From Capra hircus (taxonomy: Eukaryota > Chordata > Mammalia > Artiodactyla > Bovidae), in the NCBI RefSeq assembly GCF_001704415.2, contig NC_030808.1, forward strand, positions 82,740,594 to 82,804,593: a stretch of DNA of 64,000 nucleotides. The letters run 5' to 3'. The stretch's first letter is position 1, and every line of letters starts with the position of its first letter. This document shows positions 23,928-36,414 of the stretch, piece by piece. A model generated the notes under the pieces. The model saw nothing but the letters and a program-made list of their open reading frames with translations. It was not told where the DNA came from and ran no database searches. The position numbers and the translations under genes were made by a program.

Positions 23928-24250
23928 ATGAATTGTCTGATGGTAAAGAATCCACCTGCAAAGCAGAAGACCCTGGTTTGATTCCTGGGTTGGGAAGGTC
24001 CCCTGGAAACAGGATAGGCTACCCCACTCCAGTATTCTTGGGCTTCTCTGCTGGTGACTCAGATAGTAAAGAATCTGCCTGCAATATGGGAGACCTGGGT
24101 TTGATTCCTGGGTTGGGAAGAGCCCCTGGAGGAAGGCATGGCAACCCCCTCCAGTATTCTTGCTTGGAGAATCCCCATGGACAGAGGAGCCTGGCGGGCT
24201 ACAGTCCATGGGGTTGCAAAGAGTTGGACACAACTGAGTGACTAAACACA
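23928..24250 (+). mobile_element. Two tandem Bov-tA units
   Basis: A truncated Bov-tA unit ending CCACTCCAGTATTCTTGGGC runs straight into a second complete unit (GGGCTTCTCTGCTGGTGACTC to ACAACTGAGTGACTAAAC), a dimeric Bov-tA arrangement. Confidence 0.88.
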
Positions 24251-24576
24251 GCACACATAGTAAAGGAGAAATAATAATGAAAGATGTTGGTATAAAGAAG
24301 GTGTAAGAGGAAATACAATAGTGACAGAGGAAGGTGAGAGAAAACAGTGTTGAAAGAGCAGACAGGCTTGGTTTTCAGCAAGAGAAACAGAGAGATGAAA
24401 GAAGAGAGGGGATAAGTATGAAACATGGTATTGTCTGTAGATATTCTGGATTTCTAGAAGATAGAAGGAATCAAAGGCAACTCACAGTAAGAATGGGCAG
24501 GTATATGGGGCACCAAAACAATAAGTAAGAAGGGATTTTTCTTAGAACTGTTTAGTGAATAAAAGAAACACCGAGG

Positions 24577-24703
24577 GACTTTCCTGGTGCTCCAGAGGTT
24601 AAGACTCCACGCTTCCACTGCAGGGGGCATGGGTTTGATCCCTGGTTTGTGAATTAAGATACTGTATGCCTCACGGTGTGACCAAAAAAAAAAAAAAAAA
24701 AAA
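24577..24703 (+). mobile_element. CHR-type SINE (sense) with poly(A)
   Basis: GGACTTTCCTGGTGCTCCAG, GCTTCCACTGCAGGGGGC and a terminal run of A. Confidence 0.88.
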
Positions 24704-25926
24704 GACAAGAAACACTGACATGTGAGAAGGTTGTGAGGATATATCGGATACTGCTAATAAAAGGAGAGAGTGGGAGCTTAGAAATGGCAACCTAAAAAGT
24801 TAGAAACATAATCAAGCATTTGAAGAGAGTAGTAGTATATCCAGGGCCAAAGAGTTCATAAATTTCCAATGTGTTCCCTTAACAGAGGTTTATACTAGCA
24901 AAAGGAGGAAAAGGAAATAAAGTGGTAAGTATATGTTTTTTTGAAAGGGAAAGGGATATTGTAAATCACATGTACATCCTCTGAAATTGTGAAATACCCT
25001 TAACATTCCTGCTGACACATCTAGGCTAGAGCTTAAACTATAGCTTAAACTATTTTGCCTCATTGTCAGGTCATGTTTTAAACTACAAGAATTGCCTCAG
25101 CCTTAACACATGAATAGGTGGTTGCTTTGCAAAGGATATTGTCAATTGTAATGGTCTTGGCACAGAAAACCTATAGTCACCTATGTGTGAGGTAGGACTG
25201 CAAAGTTGACGTCTAGAGAAACACAAACGTGGGGATGGGAAAGGACATGATGCAAAGGTGACCTTAAGGAATTTGAAATTCCTCAAAGTTGTGGTAAACA
25301 CTTTTCATGTTAAATTATTAGCAGAAGTCAAGGGCAAGTTTCTGATTGTTTCTGATGTTTCGAGTAATGGAAAGAAGGAAACGTAAGAGAATCTACAAGC
25401 AGAAATACCATTGTCGGTGTAATAAGGACTGTTTCTAAGAACAGAGATAGTTGACATATAAGAATGGACTGCTAATTTTCTACATAAGTTATGGGAAAAT
25501 AAAATAAAATATACCAAGATGGGATAAAGGGATTGCATCTAGAGCTAATAAACACTGATTCTTGGCTAGCTGGTGTTCATTCATACATTGCAACAAGTCT
25601 GTTAAGCACCCATGATGTGTCAGGCGTCATGGTACCATATACTGATTTGTAAAAATGGGTGAGACATTGTCTTTTAGGAAATCACACTCTTTAAGGAGAG
25701 TCAGAAATATAAATAAATCTCTGAAATCTATTCATCTAGTTGAATATAATTAAAACATAATACAGATATTCATCCTTGGTATTCTTTCACTTCCCCTTTC
25801 AATTTCTCTCTCTCCTCAGGTCCTTGCTCCCAGTTACCTGTTGGAGTCCTCCCCAGGATATGTGCTGGTGGGGATATGAAGTACTGTTAATACGGAACCC
25901 TTTTTTTAAAAAAAAAATAGGTTTTG
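24704..25926. other. Noncoding stretch
   Basis: No gene recognised. About 25580-25720 (AAGCACCCATGATGTGTCAGG and following) resembles a widespread ancient mammalian repeat whose family I cannot name with confidence. Confidence 0.3.
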
Positions 25927-26035
25927 GGGAATTCCCTGGCAGTTCATTGGTTAGGATTCTGTGCTTTCACTGTCGGGGGCCTAGGTTTAATCCCTGGTCG
26001 AGGAGCTAAGATCCTGCAAGCCTCTTGGGACAACT
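25927..26035 (+). mobile_element. CHR-type SINE (sense)
   Basis: GGAATTCCCTGGCAGTTCATT, CTTTCACTGTCGGGGGCC and GGAGCTAAGATCCTGCAAG. Confidence 0.82.
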
Positions 26036-26103
26036 CCCCTACCCCACCAAGAAGGAAGGGTTTTTGGCAGGGAGTAAATATAATATACGCTCATTGAAAA
26101 CAC

Positions 26104-26312
26104 AGACTTCCCAGGTGGGTACAATGGTAAAGAACTTACCTGCCAACGCAGGAGATGCAGATATGATCCCCGGGTTGGAAAGATCCCCTGGAGTGGGAAA
26201 TGGCAGCCCACTCCAGTATTCTTGCATGGAATATTCCATGGACAGGGGAGCCTGGTGAGCTACAGCTGATGGGGTCACAAAGAGTTGGACACAACTGAGT
26301 AACTGAACACGC
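26104..26312 (+). mobile_element. Bov-tA SINE
   Basis: ACTTCCCAGGTGGGTACAATG, CCCACTCCAGTATTCTTGC and ACACAACTGAGTAACTGAAC. Confidence 0.88.
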
Positions 26313-26407
26313 ACGCATTGAAAACACAGATAAAAATATAAAAGAAGATAGCAATCCTCATAATCCCATTATCCTGGACAAAGTTAGCTCTTGTTATTTT
26401 TGTTTTT

Positions 26408-26545
26408 CATGTCTAGCTCTCCATTGGAGAAATAAATGGCAACCCACTCCAGTATTCTTGCCTGGAGAATTCCATGGACAGAGGAGCCTGGTGGGCTATA
26501 GTCCATGGGGTCACAAAGGGACATGAATAAGAAACTAACGCTTTC
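26408..26545 (+). mobile_element. Bov-A type SINE fragment
   Basis: Monomer without the tRNA head: GGCAACCCACTCCAGTATTC through GGGCTATAGTCCATGGGGTC. Confidence 0.82.
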
Positions 26546-26559
26546 ACTCTCAGCTATTC

Positions 26560-26765
26560 ATATCTTTCCCTCTGCATTTCTATCTAGCATTCTTTAAAAA
26601 AGAAAAAACAGAAAATTTTATATACATACTGTTTTATAACTTGTTTTTTCCACAGTATATATCATGGACCTGTTTCCCTGGTTTTGACATAAATCTACAT
26701 TCTTACTTTAAACGGCTACAGAGCATTCCTTTATGTGGCTATAGGACTGTTTAATTTGAACTCTT
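26560..26765 (-). mobile_element. Old L1-like fragment (antisense)
   Basis: Text such as TATATATCATGGACCTGTTTCC and AACGGCTACAGAGCATTCC resembles degraded antisense L1 ORF2 end. Confidence 0.4.
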
Positions 26766-27067
26766 TAATTGAGGCCCTTAATTAGTCTTCGTGGCCCTTC
26801 TTCAAGCATGTATATGTATTCAGAAGGCCTTCTCTTTGATTTTGTGAGATTAGAAGAACCTGTCACAATAAAACTTGACACAAAGGAAAGTGAAATGAAA
26901 ATGGTTGATGAAAGGGACATTTTAAAATTTAAGTATGTTATAATAATTTCTTGCAAATGAGGTGATCTTTTCATTCTTTTGAATCTCTGAAAGTGTCTGA
27001 GAGTCTTCAAGTCAAATCCCATTACACCTGTTTAGAATGAAGTATCAAAGCTCCTAGAAAGGGGCTT

Positions 27068-29478
27068 TAAAAAATCATTTATTTTTTAATTGAAGGGCAA
27101 TTGCTTTACAGAATTGTGTTGGTTCCTGCCAAACATCAACATGAATCAGCCATAGGTATACATGTGTGCCTCCCTCTTTAACCTCCCTCCCACCTCCCAC
27201 CCCATCCCACACCTCTAGGTTGTTACAGAGCTCAGTTTGAGTTCCCTGAATTATACAGCAAATTCCTATTGGCTATCTAGTTTACATATGGTGATGTAAG
27301 TTTCCATGTTACTCTTTCCATACATCTCATTTCTCCTTTCTACCCACCCAGCTGTGTCCATAAGTCTGTTCTCTATGTCTATGTCTCCATTACTGCCCTG
27401 AAAATAATTACGTCAGTACCATCTTTCTAGATTCCATATATATGTGTTAGTATACAATATTTGTTTTTCTCTTTCTTACTTCACTCTGTATAATAGGCTT
27501 TAGGTTCATCCACCTCATTCAGTTCAGTTCAGTTGCTCAGTTGTGTCTGACTCTTTGTGACCCCATGAATTGCATGCACGCCAGGAGTTCACTCAACTCC
27601 TGAAGTTCACTCGAACTCATGTCCATCGAGTCGGTGATGCCATCCAGCCATCTCATCGTCTGTCCTCCTCTTCTCCTCCTGCCCCCAATCCCTCCCAGCA
27701 TCAGGGCCTTTTCCAATGACTCAACTCTTCGCATGAGGTGGCCAAAGTATTGGAGTTTCAGCTTTAGCATCAGTCCTTCCAATGAACACCCAGGACTGAT
27801 CTCCTTCAGAATGGACTGGTTGGACCTCCTTGCAGTCCAAGGGACTCTCAAGAGTCTTCTCCAACACCACAGTTCAAAAGCATCAATTCTTCGGTGCTCA
27901 GCCTTCTTCACAGTCCAACTCTCACATCCATACATGACCACAGGAAAAACCATAGCCTTGACTAGACAGAACTTTGTTGACAAAGTAATATCTCTGCTTT
28001 TGAATATGCTATCTAGGTTGGTCATAACTTTTCTTCCAAGGAGTAAGCGTCTTTTAATTTCACGGCTGCAATCACCATCTCCAGTGATTTTGGAGCCCCA
28101 AAAAAGAAAGTCTGACACTGTTTCCACTGTTTCCCCATCTGTTTCCCATGAAGTGATGGGACCAGATGCCATGATCTTAGTTTTCTGAATGTTGAGCTTT
28201 AAACCAACTTTTTCACTTTCCTCTTTCACTTTCATCAAGGGGCTTTTTGTTCCTCTTCACTTTCTGCCATAATAGGGTGGTGTCATCTGCATATCTGAGG
28301 TTATTGATATCTCTCCTGGCAATCTTGATTCCAGCTTGTGCTTCTTCCAGTCCAGCATTTCTCATGATGTACTCTGCATATAAATTAAATAAGTAGAGTG
28401 ACAATATACAGCCTTGACGTACTCCTTTTCCTATTTGGAACCAGTCTGTTGTTCCATATCCAGTTCTAACTGTTGCTTCCTTAGAACTGACCTAAATGCA
28501 TTCCTTTTTATGACTAATATTCCATGTGTATGTGCACCACAGCTTCTTTATCTGTTCATCTGTTAGTGAACATCTAGGTTGCTTCCTTGTCCTAGCTATT
28601 GTAAATAGTGCTATAATGAACGTTGGGGTCCATGTGTCTTTTTCCTTAGAAAACAAAATAGTGGGATTGCTGGATCATATGGTGGTTTTATTCTTAGTTT
28701 TTTCTCCATACTGTCTTCCATAGTGGCTGTATCAATTTACATTCCCACCAACAGTGCAAGAGGGTTCCTTTTCTTCACACCCTTTCCAGCATTTATTGTT
28801 TGTAGACTTTTTGATGATGGCCATTCTGAGCGGTGTGAGGCGATATCTCATTGTAGTCTCGATTTGCATTTCTCTCATAATGAGCGATGTTGAGCATCTT
28901 TTCATGTGTTTATTAGTCATTTGTATGTCTTCTTGGGAGAAATGTCTGTTTAGGTCTTTTTCCCACTTTTTTATTGGGTTGTTTGTTTTCTGATATTGAC
29001 TTGCATGAGCTGCTTGTGTATTTTGGAAATTAATCCTTTGTCAGTTGTTTCATTTGCTGTTATTTTCTCCTGTTCTGAGGGTTTTTTTTTCACCTTGTTT
29101 ATAGTTTCCTTTGCTGTGCAAAAGCTATTAAGTTTAATCAGGTCCCACTTGTTTATTTCTGTTTTTATTTCCATTACTCTAGGAGGTGGGTCATAGAGGA
29201 TCTTGCTGTTATTTATGTCATAGAATGTTCTGCCTATGTTTTCCTCTAAGAGGTTTATAGTTTCGAGTCTTACATTTAGGTCTTTAATCCATTTTGAGTT
29301 TATTTTTATGTATGGTGTTAAAAAGTGTTCTAATTTCATTCTTTTGCATGTAGCTGTACAGTTTTCCCATCATCACTTATTGAAGAGTCTGTCTTTGCCC
29401 CATTGTATATTCTTGCCTCCTTTGTCAAAAGTAAGGTACCCATAGTTATGTGGGTTTATCTCTAGGCTTTTTATCTAC
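27068..29478 (-). mobile_element. L1 LINE interrupted by a BovB
   Basis: Pieces 27068-27516 and 28481-29478 are collinear antisense L1, with ORF2 fragments on the minus strand (KCWKGCEEKEPSCT and TETTDKGLISKIHKQL-like). The left edge is T-rich. Candidate flanking repeats (AAAGGGGCTTTAAA and AAGAGGGCTCTTTA) match only loosely. Confidence 0.82.
27517..28480 (-). mobile_element. BovB nested in L1 (antisense)
   Basis: Antisense BovB with a 233-codon minus-strand frame (28238-27537) covering the region after the YADD box; the YADD-containing part is in the next frame (28404-28213), so a frameshift separates them. L1 resumes at TTAGAACTGACC. Confidence 0.88.
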
Positions 29479-29776
29479 AAGAGGGCTCTTTACCTCAGTG
29501 TTTGTGGAGATTATCATAAATGCATTGAGGAGCCAGTGCTTCCTGGAAAGTTATTTATTGGGACAATCAATCGAGGAGAGACTCCAGTGACCCCAGTCTT
29601 CAGTGATAAGGGAGTCAGAAGTTAGGTGTGGCTAAGGAACACTGAAGTGTGCGGGAATGAGGACCCACATGCCCGTGAGGCATGTGAGAGGTCAGGAGAT
29701 TGTCTAGGGCAGCCCTAAACCTGCTTGGTGGGGCTGTGTTGTTTTGGGAATTTAGAGGGGACATGGTAGTCACTGG

Positions 29777-30000
29777 GCTTCCCTGATGGCTCCAACAGTA
29801 AAGAACCTGCTTGCAATGCAGGAGATGCTGGAGACTCGGGTTCATTCCTGGGGTCAGGAAGATCCTCTGGAGGAGGAAATGGCAGCCCACTCCAGTATTC
29901 TTGCCTGGAGAGTCCCATGGATGGAGGAGCCTGGTGGGCTACAGTCCATGGAGTCGCAAAGAGTTGGATACGACTGAAGCAACGGAACATATGCATACAC
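29777..30000 (+). mobile_element. Bov-tA SINE just 3' of gene B
   Basis: GGGCTTCCCTGATGGCTCCAA, CCACTCCAGTATTCTTGCC and GGATACGACTGAAGCAACG. It lies about 130 bases beyond the end of gene B exon 9. Confidence 0.88.
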
Positions 30001-30950
30001 ATGGTAGTCATTGCAGGTAAGTGGTTAAGACTAGGAAAGGGCCTGTGTCTGGCTGGCCCTAAGACCATGAGAAACTTCATGCTGTAGTTTGTAGCGAGAA
30101 GTGGATATGGATGTCATGCCTTGGTGTTTCAGAGGACAATCACCATAGTGATGGAGGTGGCCATGAAGAGCAGGTAGAGGCAGAAGAGCAGGGTGTCCAT
30201 CATGTGGCTTAACTGCACCCACAGGCTGTCCAAGTGCTGCTTCTGAGTCTTGTTTTCCTGCTAGGTCCTTGCTGACCGAGGGAACCCATTTAGCTCTTTC
30301 TCTGGGACTTGGCACATTCCCCACAAACTCCATGGGCTCCTTCACATCTACGGTGAGACAGAGACTCAGCTGTGGGCCACCAAGGTCACCTGGGGGATTG
30401 TGGGGAAGGAGTCAGGAGCAGAAAAGCGGAGGTGATGGAGGAGGAAGCATAGGCAGTGCTGACTTCCCTCACCAGGCAGGTGGGCAAGGCCCATGTTTTC
30501 CTTCTGGGGCACAGCGGGGCAGCATGTCCTTGGGCTGGTGCAGTGTAGAAGCAGGAAATGGAGCCAGCGAGGCATGGGTGGGGGCTGGGTGGTGGCCAAG
30601 TGCAGCAGGTAGGAGATGAAGATGGTCTCCAGCAGGCTGAGCACCATCAGGGACAGACACAGGGCAAAATCAACACCTGGAGGGAAGTTGGGCCTGCCTG
30701 AGGGCCAGAGGCACCAGCCAGGACTTCGTTCTTCTCTTCCAATCCCACCCTGGGAAGCACAGCCTCTTTTGCCCAGTATATCTCCCTTCCCTGAGCCAGT
30801 TCAGCCAGTCCCTCCCACCCTTCTCTTCTGAAGAGCTGGAGGGGCCATACTGATGAGGGGGGTGCCACTGGCAGGGAGTAAGTCATTCATCATGAGCAGG
30901 AAGACGTTGTAACCCAGCAGAAGAGTTATCTTCAATGAGGCAAGGTTCTT

Positions 30951-32501
30951 TTTATTATTATTATTATTTTATTTTAATTGGAGGCTAATTACTTTACAAT
31001 ATTACATTGGTTTTGCCATACATTGACATGAATCCACCAGGGGTGTATACGTGTTCCCCATCCTGAGCCCCCCTCCCACCTCCCTCCCCATCCCATCCCT
31101 CTGGGTCATCCCAGTGCACCAGCCCCGAGCACCCTGTATCATGCATTGAACCTGGACTGGTGATTTGTTTCACATATGATAATATACATGTTTCAATGCC
31201 ATTCTCCCAAATCATCCCACCCTCACCCTCTCCCACAGAGTCCAAAAGACTGTTCTATACATCTGTGTCTCTTTGGTTGTCTCGCATATAGGGTTATCGT
31301 TACCATCTTTCTAAATTCCATATATATGCATTAGTATACTGTATTGGTGTTTTTCTTTCTGGCTTACTTCACTCTGTATAATAGGCTCGTTTCATCCACC
31401 TCCTTAGAACTGATTCAAATGTATTCTTTTTAATGTCTGAGTAATATTCCATTGTGTATATGTACCACCAGCTTTCTTATCCATTCATCTGCTGGTGGAC
31501 ATCTAGGTTGCTTCCATGTCCTGGCTTTTATAAACAGTGCTGTGATGAACATTGGGGTACATGTGTCTCTTTCAGTTCTGGTTTCCTCAGTGTATATGCC
31601 CAGCAGTGGGGTTGCTGGATCATATGAAAGTTCAACATTCAGAAAACTAAGATCATGGCATCTGGTCCCATCACTTCATGGGAAATAGATGGGGAAACAG
31701 TGGAAACAGTGTCAGACTTTATTTTTTTTGGCTCCAAAATCACTGCAGATGGTGACTGCAGCCATGAAATTAAAAGACGCTTACTCCTTGGAAGGAAAGT
31801 TATGACCAACCTAGATAGCATATTCAAAAGCCGAGACATTATTTTGCCAACAAAGGTCCGTCTAGTCAAGGCTATGGTTTTTCCAGTAGTCGTGTATGGA
31901 TGTGAGAGTTGGACTGTGAAGAAAGCTGAGTGCCGAAGAATTGATGCTTTTGAACTGTGGTGTTGGAGAAGACTCTTGAGAGTCCCTTGGACTGCAAGGA
32001 GGTCCAACCAGTCCATCCTAAAGGAGATCAGTCCTGGGTGTTCATTGGAAGGACTGATGCTAAAGCTGAAACTCCAATACTTTGGCCACCTCTTGTGAAG
32101 AGTTGAGTCATTGGAAAAGACCCTGATGCTGGGAGGGATTAGGGGCAGGAGGAGAAGGGGACGACCAAGGATGAGATGGCTGGATGGCATCACTGACTCG
32201 ACGGACGTGAGTTTGAGTGAACTCCAGGAGTTGGTGCTGGACAGGGAGGCCTGGTGTGCTGCAATTCATGGGGTCACAAAGAGCTGGACACGACTGAGCG
32301 ACTGAACTGAACTGATGGCAGTTCTATTTCTAGTTTTTTAAGGAATCTCCACACTGTTCTCCATAGTGGCTGTACTAGTTTGCATTCCCGCCAACAGTGT
32401 AAGAAGGTTCCCTTTTCTCCACACCCTCTCCAGCATTTATTGCTTGTAGACTTTTGGATAGCAGCCATTCTGACTGGCATGAAATGGTAACTTATTGTGG
32501 T
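30951..32501 (-). mobile_element. L1 LINE inserted in exon 7 of gene B
   Basis: L1 pieces 30951-31626 and 32315-32501 surround a BovB. The element is bounded by a perfect 15-bp target-site duplication TGAGGCAAGGTTCTT (30936-30950 and 32502-32516) that is itself exon 7 sequence. The L1 has the same orientation as the pseudogene, with its T-rich 3' end at the left. Removing it restores the exon to within 3 nt of the gene A length. Confidence 0.93.
31627..32314 (+). mobile_element. BovB nested in the exon 7 L1
   Basis: 3' third of BovB (starts AAAGTTCAACATTCAGAAAAC, ends ACTGAACTGAACTGA). It entered the L1 after the L1 had entered the exon. Confidence 0.92.
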
Positions 32502-33433
32502 TGAGGCAAGGTTCTTATTTCCTGCTGTCAGGAAAAAAAAGCTGAGGGTGTCAATGGTGACCGGAAAGCTACTGGGCACCAGGAGGTTTGAAATGAAGAG
32601 GCTGGGCCTGCACCTGTTGGCCATCTGGTGGGAAGGAGTGTGGAGAATGTGGCAAATAACTGATGCCAGAGCGCTCAGCTCTATATTTGCTTATTCATTC
32701 TTTGCTGATGTCCAGTTAGGCTGGTCATGGGTTGACCTCTCTGGGTAATAGATGCATTGAATTGTGCCCTCTTCAGAAATCCCACAAATTTCATTGTCTA
32801 ATTTCCCCTTATGTCCCACTTTCTGGGAACACAATTATAGACTTTTGTGGGCAAATGGGGCCCTTTAGACGATTGGACAGGACCATCCATTTTTATAAAA
32901 TCCAGCTGCTCCTCCTGTCTTCAGGGCAGATGCCTTGAGGATCCTTCTTGAGGGCAGTTAGGGTAGAAAGTGGAATGAGGAGCAGGTACTCAACTCCTTA
33001 GAATTATTTTTACATCCTAAAGGGCCTTAGATTAAGAGGAAAATCAAGAGCAACTCGGAAGTCAAACAGGGGCCCTTGGACTTACATAGGAAATGATTTG
33101 GTCATATAGGTTGCTGTCCATCAACATCTTTGGGGTTGCTTTGCTGGTGTTCAGAAGCTCCCACTCCCCCTGGGTCTGAGTGACATTTCAAGGTATATCT
33201 GTTATCACCCACAATTCCTTTTCCAGGAGCATGCTGTCCACTGCAAGCAGGCCAGGGTTGCTCAGTCCAGAGTGTCCTCAAATCTGCCCACAAGATTCAA
33301 TTCCTCCCCGACTGAGCTTCTTCCACAGATTCTCCTCCCTGTCCTTTTAAAGTAGGCATCTAGGTTTTTTCAGAAGTGGGTCATAGGACCAGCAATTCAT
33401 ATACATGTGGGCTGCAGCATTAGGAGGTTTGTT

Positions 33434-33456
33434 TGTTTTTTTTTTTTTTTTTTTTG
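33434..33456. repeat. Poly(T) tract
   Basis: Run of about 23 T in intron 5 of gene B, possibly the tail of an eroded retroelement. Confidence 0.6.
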
Positions 33457-33516
33457 GTTGTTAGGGTCAAAGTTATGGGAAGATTAGTTATGACTCAAAC
33501 ACGAGTCAAGAATTTT

Positions 33517-33770
33517 TGGAGGGACTTTCCTGGTGATCTAGTGGTTAAGAATCCACCTGCCAATGCAGGGGACACAGGTTCGATCCCTGGTATCCCCTGA
33601 ATTGGCTAAGGGGAACTAAGATCCCACATGCCTTGGGGCAACTAAGCCTGTACCACAACTACTGAAGCCCATGTACCCTAGAGCCCATGCTCTGCAACTA
33701 GAGAGAAAGCCTGCATGCAGCAATGAAGACCCAGTGCAGCCAAAAATAAGGTAATAAAATAAATAAAAAG
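33517..33770 (+). mobile_element. Long CHR-type SINE in intron 5 of gene B
   Basis: Sense tRNA-Glu SINE with the longer CHR-1-like body: GGACTTTCCTGGTGATCTAG, GGTTCGATCCCTGG, AGAGAAAGCCTGCATGCAGC, GAAGACCCAGTGCAGCC. Confidence 0.8.
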
Positions 33771-34102
33771 AATTTGGGGAGTCTTTCCTATTTTTCTTCT
33801 CAGTTCCCCAATTCTATGTGTTGTTTCAGTGGAATAAATCTTGAACAGCTCAGTATTTTTATAATTCCATGCATGCCAGTTATAATGATTTATTTGTCTG
33901 ATTCTGCCATAGGACACATGGTAGCTTCAGTTACATTAATTACTGGTTAAAGTGTATTGGCTGTTAATGTTAACAGGCTTGAGCTAAAAATTATACACGT
34001 GCAGCAGGTCAGGGTCAGGTTAGACTCATTTGGTGGAAGGGCTATCTAAGGTAAAGCAGTAGTTTTTGTTTATTTTTTTCACTTTATTGAGAAATTAAAG
34101 CA

Positions 34103-34272
34103 GTAGTTCTTAATCCTGTCTGCACATTAGTGTCACCTGGGGAGATAGAAAGAAATCACAGTAGTAGAACCCCATTTGGAACAATTACTTGGAATTTCTG
34201 GGGTAATGCAAAGTTATTGGTATTTTTAAAAAGCTTCGGTGGGCAGCCAGAGTTGAGAAGCACTGATCTAAA
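34103..34272. mobile_element. MER5A-like hAT MITE
   Basis: TTAATCCTGTCTGCACATTAG at the left and GCAGCCAGAGTTGAGAAGCACTG at the right, with degraded inverted ends; same family as the copy at 2722-2893. Confidence 0.6.
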
Positions 34273-34969
34273 ACCTTCCTAAATAATGCCTGCATCACTG
34301 ATACATCTTCCTCTGAACCCTAAATGGCTGCCACAACGTGTCTCACTCACCTGTGTAGAGGAGGGAACTGAAAGTGAGCATGCAGGGTCTGTTGGTCAAA
34401 AGGAAAGTAGGTGGGTTATAGGTGCTGGTCACCTTCCTTGGCCTGTGGTGCTATAATTCGACCTTGGCTGCTGAGATATGTAGTGAGACCTGGAGGTACC
34501 TGATCCACATCCATGCTGCTCGTGAGAGGCAGAGAGAGATAGGCGCTGTGGGTGCCTGCATCAGCTTGTGTCTCCCTCCCTTCCCAGGTCTTCTATTGTG
34601 CTCACTCTTGGGGCTATTTCTCTAAGGTCACTCTCTCTCGTCTCTTCTGCTCATAGTGTTTTGTGAGAGTCAACTCATTGAGGCTGTACCCTGATCTGAA
34701 TCTGCTGGTGTCCCTGTGCCCTGCACTGACCCTTGGTTGCTCTTTTCAGATGGGCTTTATGCTGGCTTTCCCTGACCCGGATATGCACTATTCCACGATG
34801 CTGATATCTGGAAGCCACAGGTTCTCAGCTGATACAGTGAGTCTGTTGTTGCTGATGCACTCTGCTGTGTTCTAGCTAATGAGAGGCTTGTCCCACATCC
34901 ACAGCCAGGTCAGTAGAAGCAGAGGTGAGTGATGGTGGAGCCACTCCAGCCCTTCCCTTTCTTCTTCTC

Positions 34970-35082
34970 TTTCTTTTTGGCCATACTAAATGGCAGGCAA
35001 AACTTTCCCATATCAGGGATCAAACCCGTGTCCCTTGCAGTGGAAGAACAGAGTCTTAACCACTGGACCACCAGGGAAGTAG
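34970..35082 (-). mobile_element. CHR-type SINE (antisense) in intron 3 of gene B
   Basis: TTTTGGCCATACTAAATGGC, AGGGATCAAACCCGTGTCCC and CACTGGACCACCAGGGAAG. Confidence 0.82.
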
Positions 35083-35163
35083 TCTTTAAACTCTGATCCT
35101 CTTCCTCCCACTGGGGTCCCTAATGACCACACCCTATCTCCCCTACTTTGTTAGCCAAGTATC

Positions 35164-35305
35164 ATTGGCAATGGAGAAGGAAATGATCACCCACTCCAGT
35201 ATTCTTGCCTAGGGAATCCCAGGGACAGAGGAGCCTGGTGGGCTGCTGCCTATGGGGTTGCACAGAGTCGGACATGACTGAAGCGACTTAGCAGCAGCAG
35301 CATTG
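35164..35305 (+). mobile_element. BovA-type SINE with AGC tail
   Basis: GGCAATGGAGAAGGAAATGA, CACTCCAGTATTCTTGCC and a terminal CTTAGCAGCAGCAGC. Confidence 0.88.
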
Positions 35306-35839
35306 GCAAAGTACCCCTTAATGGCCTTTTTTATAGGCAGACATTAAATACAGCCTAAAACCACTTGGACCCAGGGTTGTACCAGTGCATTGGTCTGCAA
35401 CCACTTGGCCATTTTCTTGGGTTACCAGTTCTATCTTCCTAAGCTGCCCAGGGAGATTTGTGTCCCCTGGACCAGTTCTAGATGGACTTATTTGGTCCAA
35501 GAAAGATTTATACATTGGGTAGAGGTCTGGAAAACCTTTAAGTCACTCTTAAAATTTAAACTTATAATTGGTAGTGGGAAAGGGGAAGAGTTGATCTGCT
35601 TTACAGTAGTAATCCACAGGAATGATGTCAGAAGCTGGAGCTGTGCATCCTGGTAAAGAAATTCCCATCCAGGCTTATTAGTGCAAAAAGATTTGGCCCC
35701 TGCCCACTACATATTCTTATAAATATTTACTAATTTATTGGAGCAGGCATCATTTTAGATGCTAATCTATCTTTTCCTTATTGTCTCCCCTTGTATCTAG
35801 GAACAATTCAGGTTTGTTTGGTTTTTTTAAAGAAAGGTC

Positions 35840-36414
35840 TTAATTTTGTTTTTGTTTTTTTATTTTTATTTTTTCAGTTAGAGGATAATTGCTTTACAAT
35901 ATTGTGTTAGTTTCTGCCATACATCAACATGAATCTTCCACAGGTATACATATGTCCCCTCCCTCTTGAACCTCCTTCCCACCTCCCACCACATCCCATC
36001 CCTCTAGGTTGTCACAGAGCATTGGGTTTGAGTCCCTGTACCATATAGCATATTCCCATTGGCTATCTGTTTTACACATGGTAATGTATGTGTTTCAATG
36101 TTAATCTCTCAATTCATCCCTTCCTCTCCTTTCCCCACTGTTTCCACAAGTTTGTTCTTTCTGTCTGCGTCTCCTTTGCTGCCCTGCAAATAGTTTCATC
36201 AGTACCATCTTTCTAGATTCCATGTATATGTGTTAATATATTATATTTGTTTTTCTCTTTCTGACTTACTTCACTCTGTATAATAAGCTTCATTAGAACT
36301 GACTCAAATGCACTCCTTTTTATTCCTTTTACAACTTCTTTATCCATTCATCTGTTGATGGACATCTGTGTTGCTTCCATCTCCTAGTTATTGTAAATAG
36401 TGCTGCAATGAACG
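35840..36414 (-). mobile_element. L1 LINE 3' end in intron 2 of gene B
   Basis: Antisense L1 3' region beginning after a T-rich tract (GAGGATAATTGCTTTACAAT) and ending GTGCTGCAATGAACG. The short repeat TTCAGGTTT at about 35807 and 36418 could be its target-site duplication. Confidence 0.8.

Noticed and set aside
23928..24250. Possible tRNA genes or a short direct-repeat array
   Set aside because: The tRNA-like box elements belong to Bov-tA SINE heads, and the repetition is dimeric SINE structure; there are no CRISPR-like spacers.
30269..30619. 116-codon plus-strand frame over gene B exons 8-9
   Set aside because: Antisense shadow of GC-rich receptor exons; no motifs of its own.
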